Part shown: positions 5,667 through 5,942 of the stretch, in pieces
Layout of the letters: each line of letters starts with the position of its first letter
Numbering within the stretch: the stretch's first letter is position 1
From: Chitinophagaceae bacterium
Lineage (GTDB): Bacteria > Bacteroidota > Bacteroidia > Chitinophagales > Chitinophagaceae
Direction of reading: 5' to 3'
Assembly: GCA_020853515.1 (NCBI GenBank)
Contig: JADYYU010000044.1
Span: forward strand, 1-5,942
Length of the DNA stretch: 5,942 nt
The notes under the pieces: model-generated
The model's input: the letters and a program-made list of their open reading frames with translations, nothing else
The model's database searches: none
Told to the model about the DNA's origin: nothing
Program-made: the position numbers and the translations under genes

Positions 5667-5915
5667 TTAGTAAAAGTGCATATACACCAGAGGAGCCAGA
5701 TGTTGCCCCTGCGCGATCTCTTCAAGTTGGGTATCGCCTTCCGTAAAATAGAGTGACTGAGGGGTGTTTTTAATCAGTACCATTGCTTCCGCAAGATTTT
5801 TAAAAGCATATATTTTATAAATGCCTGATGACTTCACTATCACAAAATACTTGTGACCAGTGAGCACCAGTTTGTGATATAGGCTTTCGCTGAAATTTAC
5901 TTCATTAACACCCAA
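5667..5915 (-). CDS. Hypothetical protein, 82 aa, TTG start
   Basis: I do not recognise this protein. The frame runs from TTG (5915-5913) to TAA (5669-5667). An in-frame TAA three codons upstream fixes the longest possible start, and no ATG occurs before codon 45, so the start is TTG or the GTG at codon 17. The protein has no signal peptide or membrane helix. KYFVIVKSSGIYKIYAF (22-38) looks like a beta hairpin, NLAEAMVLIKN (40-50) a helix, SLYFTE (54-59) a strand, and the end LAPLVYMHFY is aromatic-rich. Composition is like a real small soluble alpha/beta protein. No exact -7 element is seen upstream within the window. It could also be a decayed gene that has lost its N-terminus. Confidence 0.5.
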   Translation of the reverse strand: MGVNEVNFSESLYHKLVLTGHKYFVIVKSSGIYKIYAFKNLAEAMVLIKNTPQSLYFTEGDTQLEEIAQGQHLAPLVYMHFY

Positions 5916-5942
5916 AGTCGATTATTTAATTGATAAATGTAG

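Overview
The window looks like an ordinary chromosomal stretch of a Bacteroidota bacterium, probably near the Chitinophagaceae. The signs are murF and lpxB proteins with Bacteroidota-style motif variants, a PorT-like outer-membrane barrel, no usable Shine-Dalgarno sequences before the starts, and several copies of the Bacteroidota -7 promoter element TAnnTTTG. The lineage is an inference from these features, not from a database search.

Layout: (1) bases 1-1114 hold the 3' part of murF (peptidoglycan precursor ligase), cut by the window edge. (2) 1182-2204 is galE (UDP-hexose 4-epimerase), with its own -7 element and a palindrome just upstream. (3) 2313-2849, minus strand, is dcd (dCTP deaminase), convergent with galE. 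(4) 3012-3647, 3674-3973 and 3976-5073 form a co-directional set: an exported beta-barrel protein, a three-helix small membrane protein, and lpxB (lipid A disaccharide synthase). (5) 5056-5232, minus strand, is a 58-residue single-helix membrane protein whose 3' end overlaps lpxB tail to tail. (6) 5297-5369 is tRNA-Ala(GGC), divergent from the 58-residue gene. (7) 5370-5666 is an AT-rich spacer with terminator-like hairpins, a diverged 17-bp hairpin repeat present twice, a doubtful 56-codon frame and an orphan promoter-like pair. (8) 5667-5915, minus strand, is an unrecognised 82-residue frame with a TTG start.

Most recognisable proteins serve the cell envelope: murF makes the peptidoglycan precursor, galE supplies UDP-sugars for surface polysaccharides, lpxB makes lipid A, and the barrel protein is itself an outer-membrane component. 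dcd belongs to nucleotide metabolism. I see no mobile element, CRISPR array, phage gene, toxin-antitoxin pair or defence system, and nothing that amounts to a new multi-gene system. The points most worth a second look are the very short or absent mRNA leaders, the palindrome at the galE promoter, the non-tyrosine gate position of GalE, the small membrane genes around lpxB, and the repeated hairpins after the tRNA.
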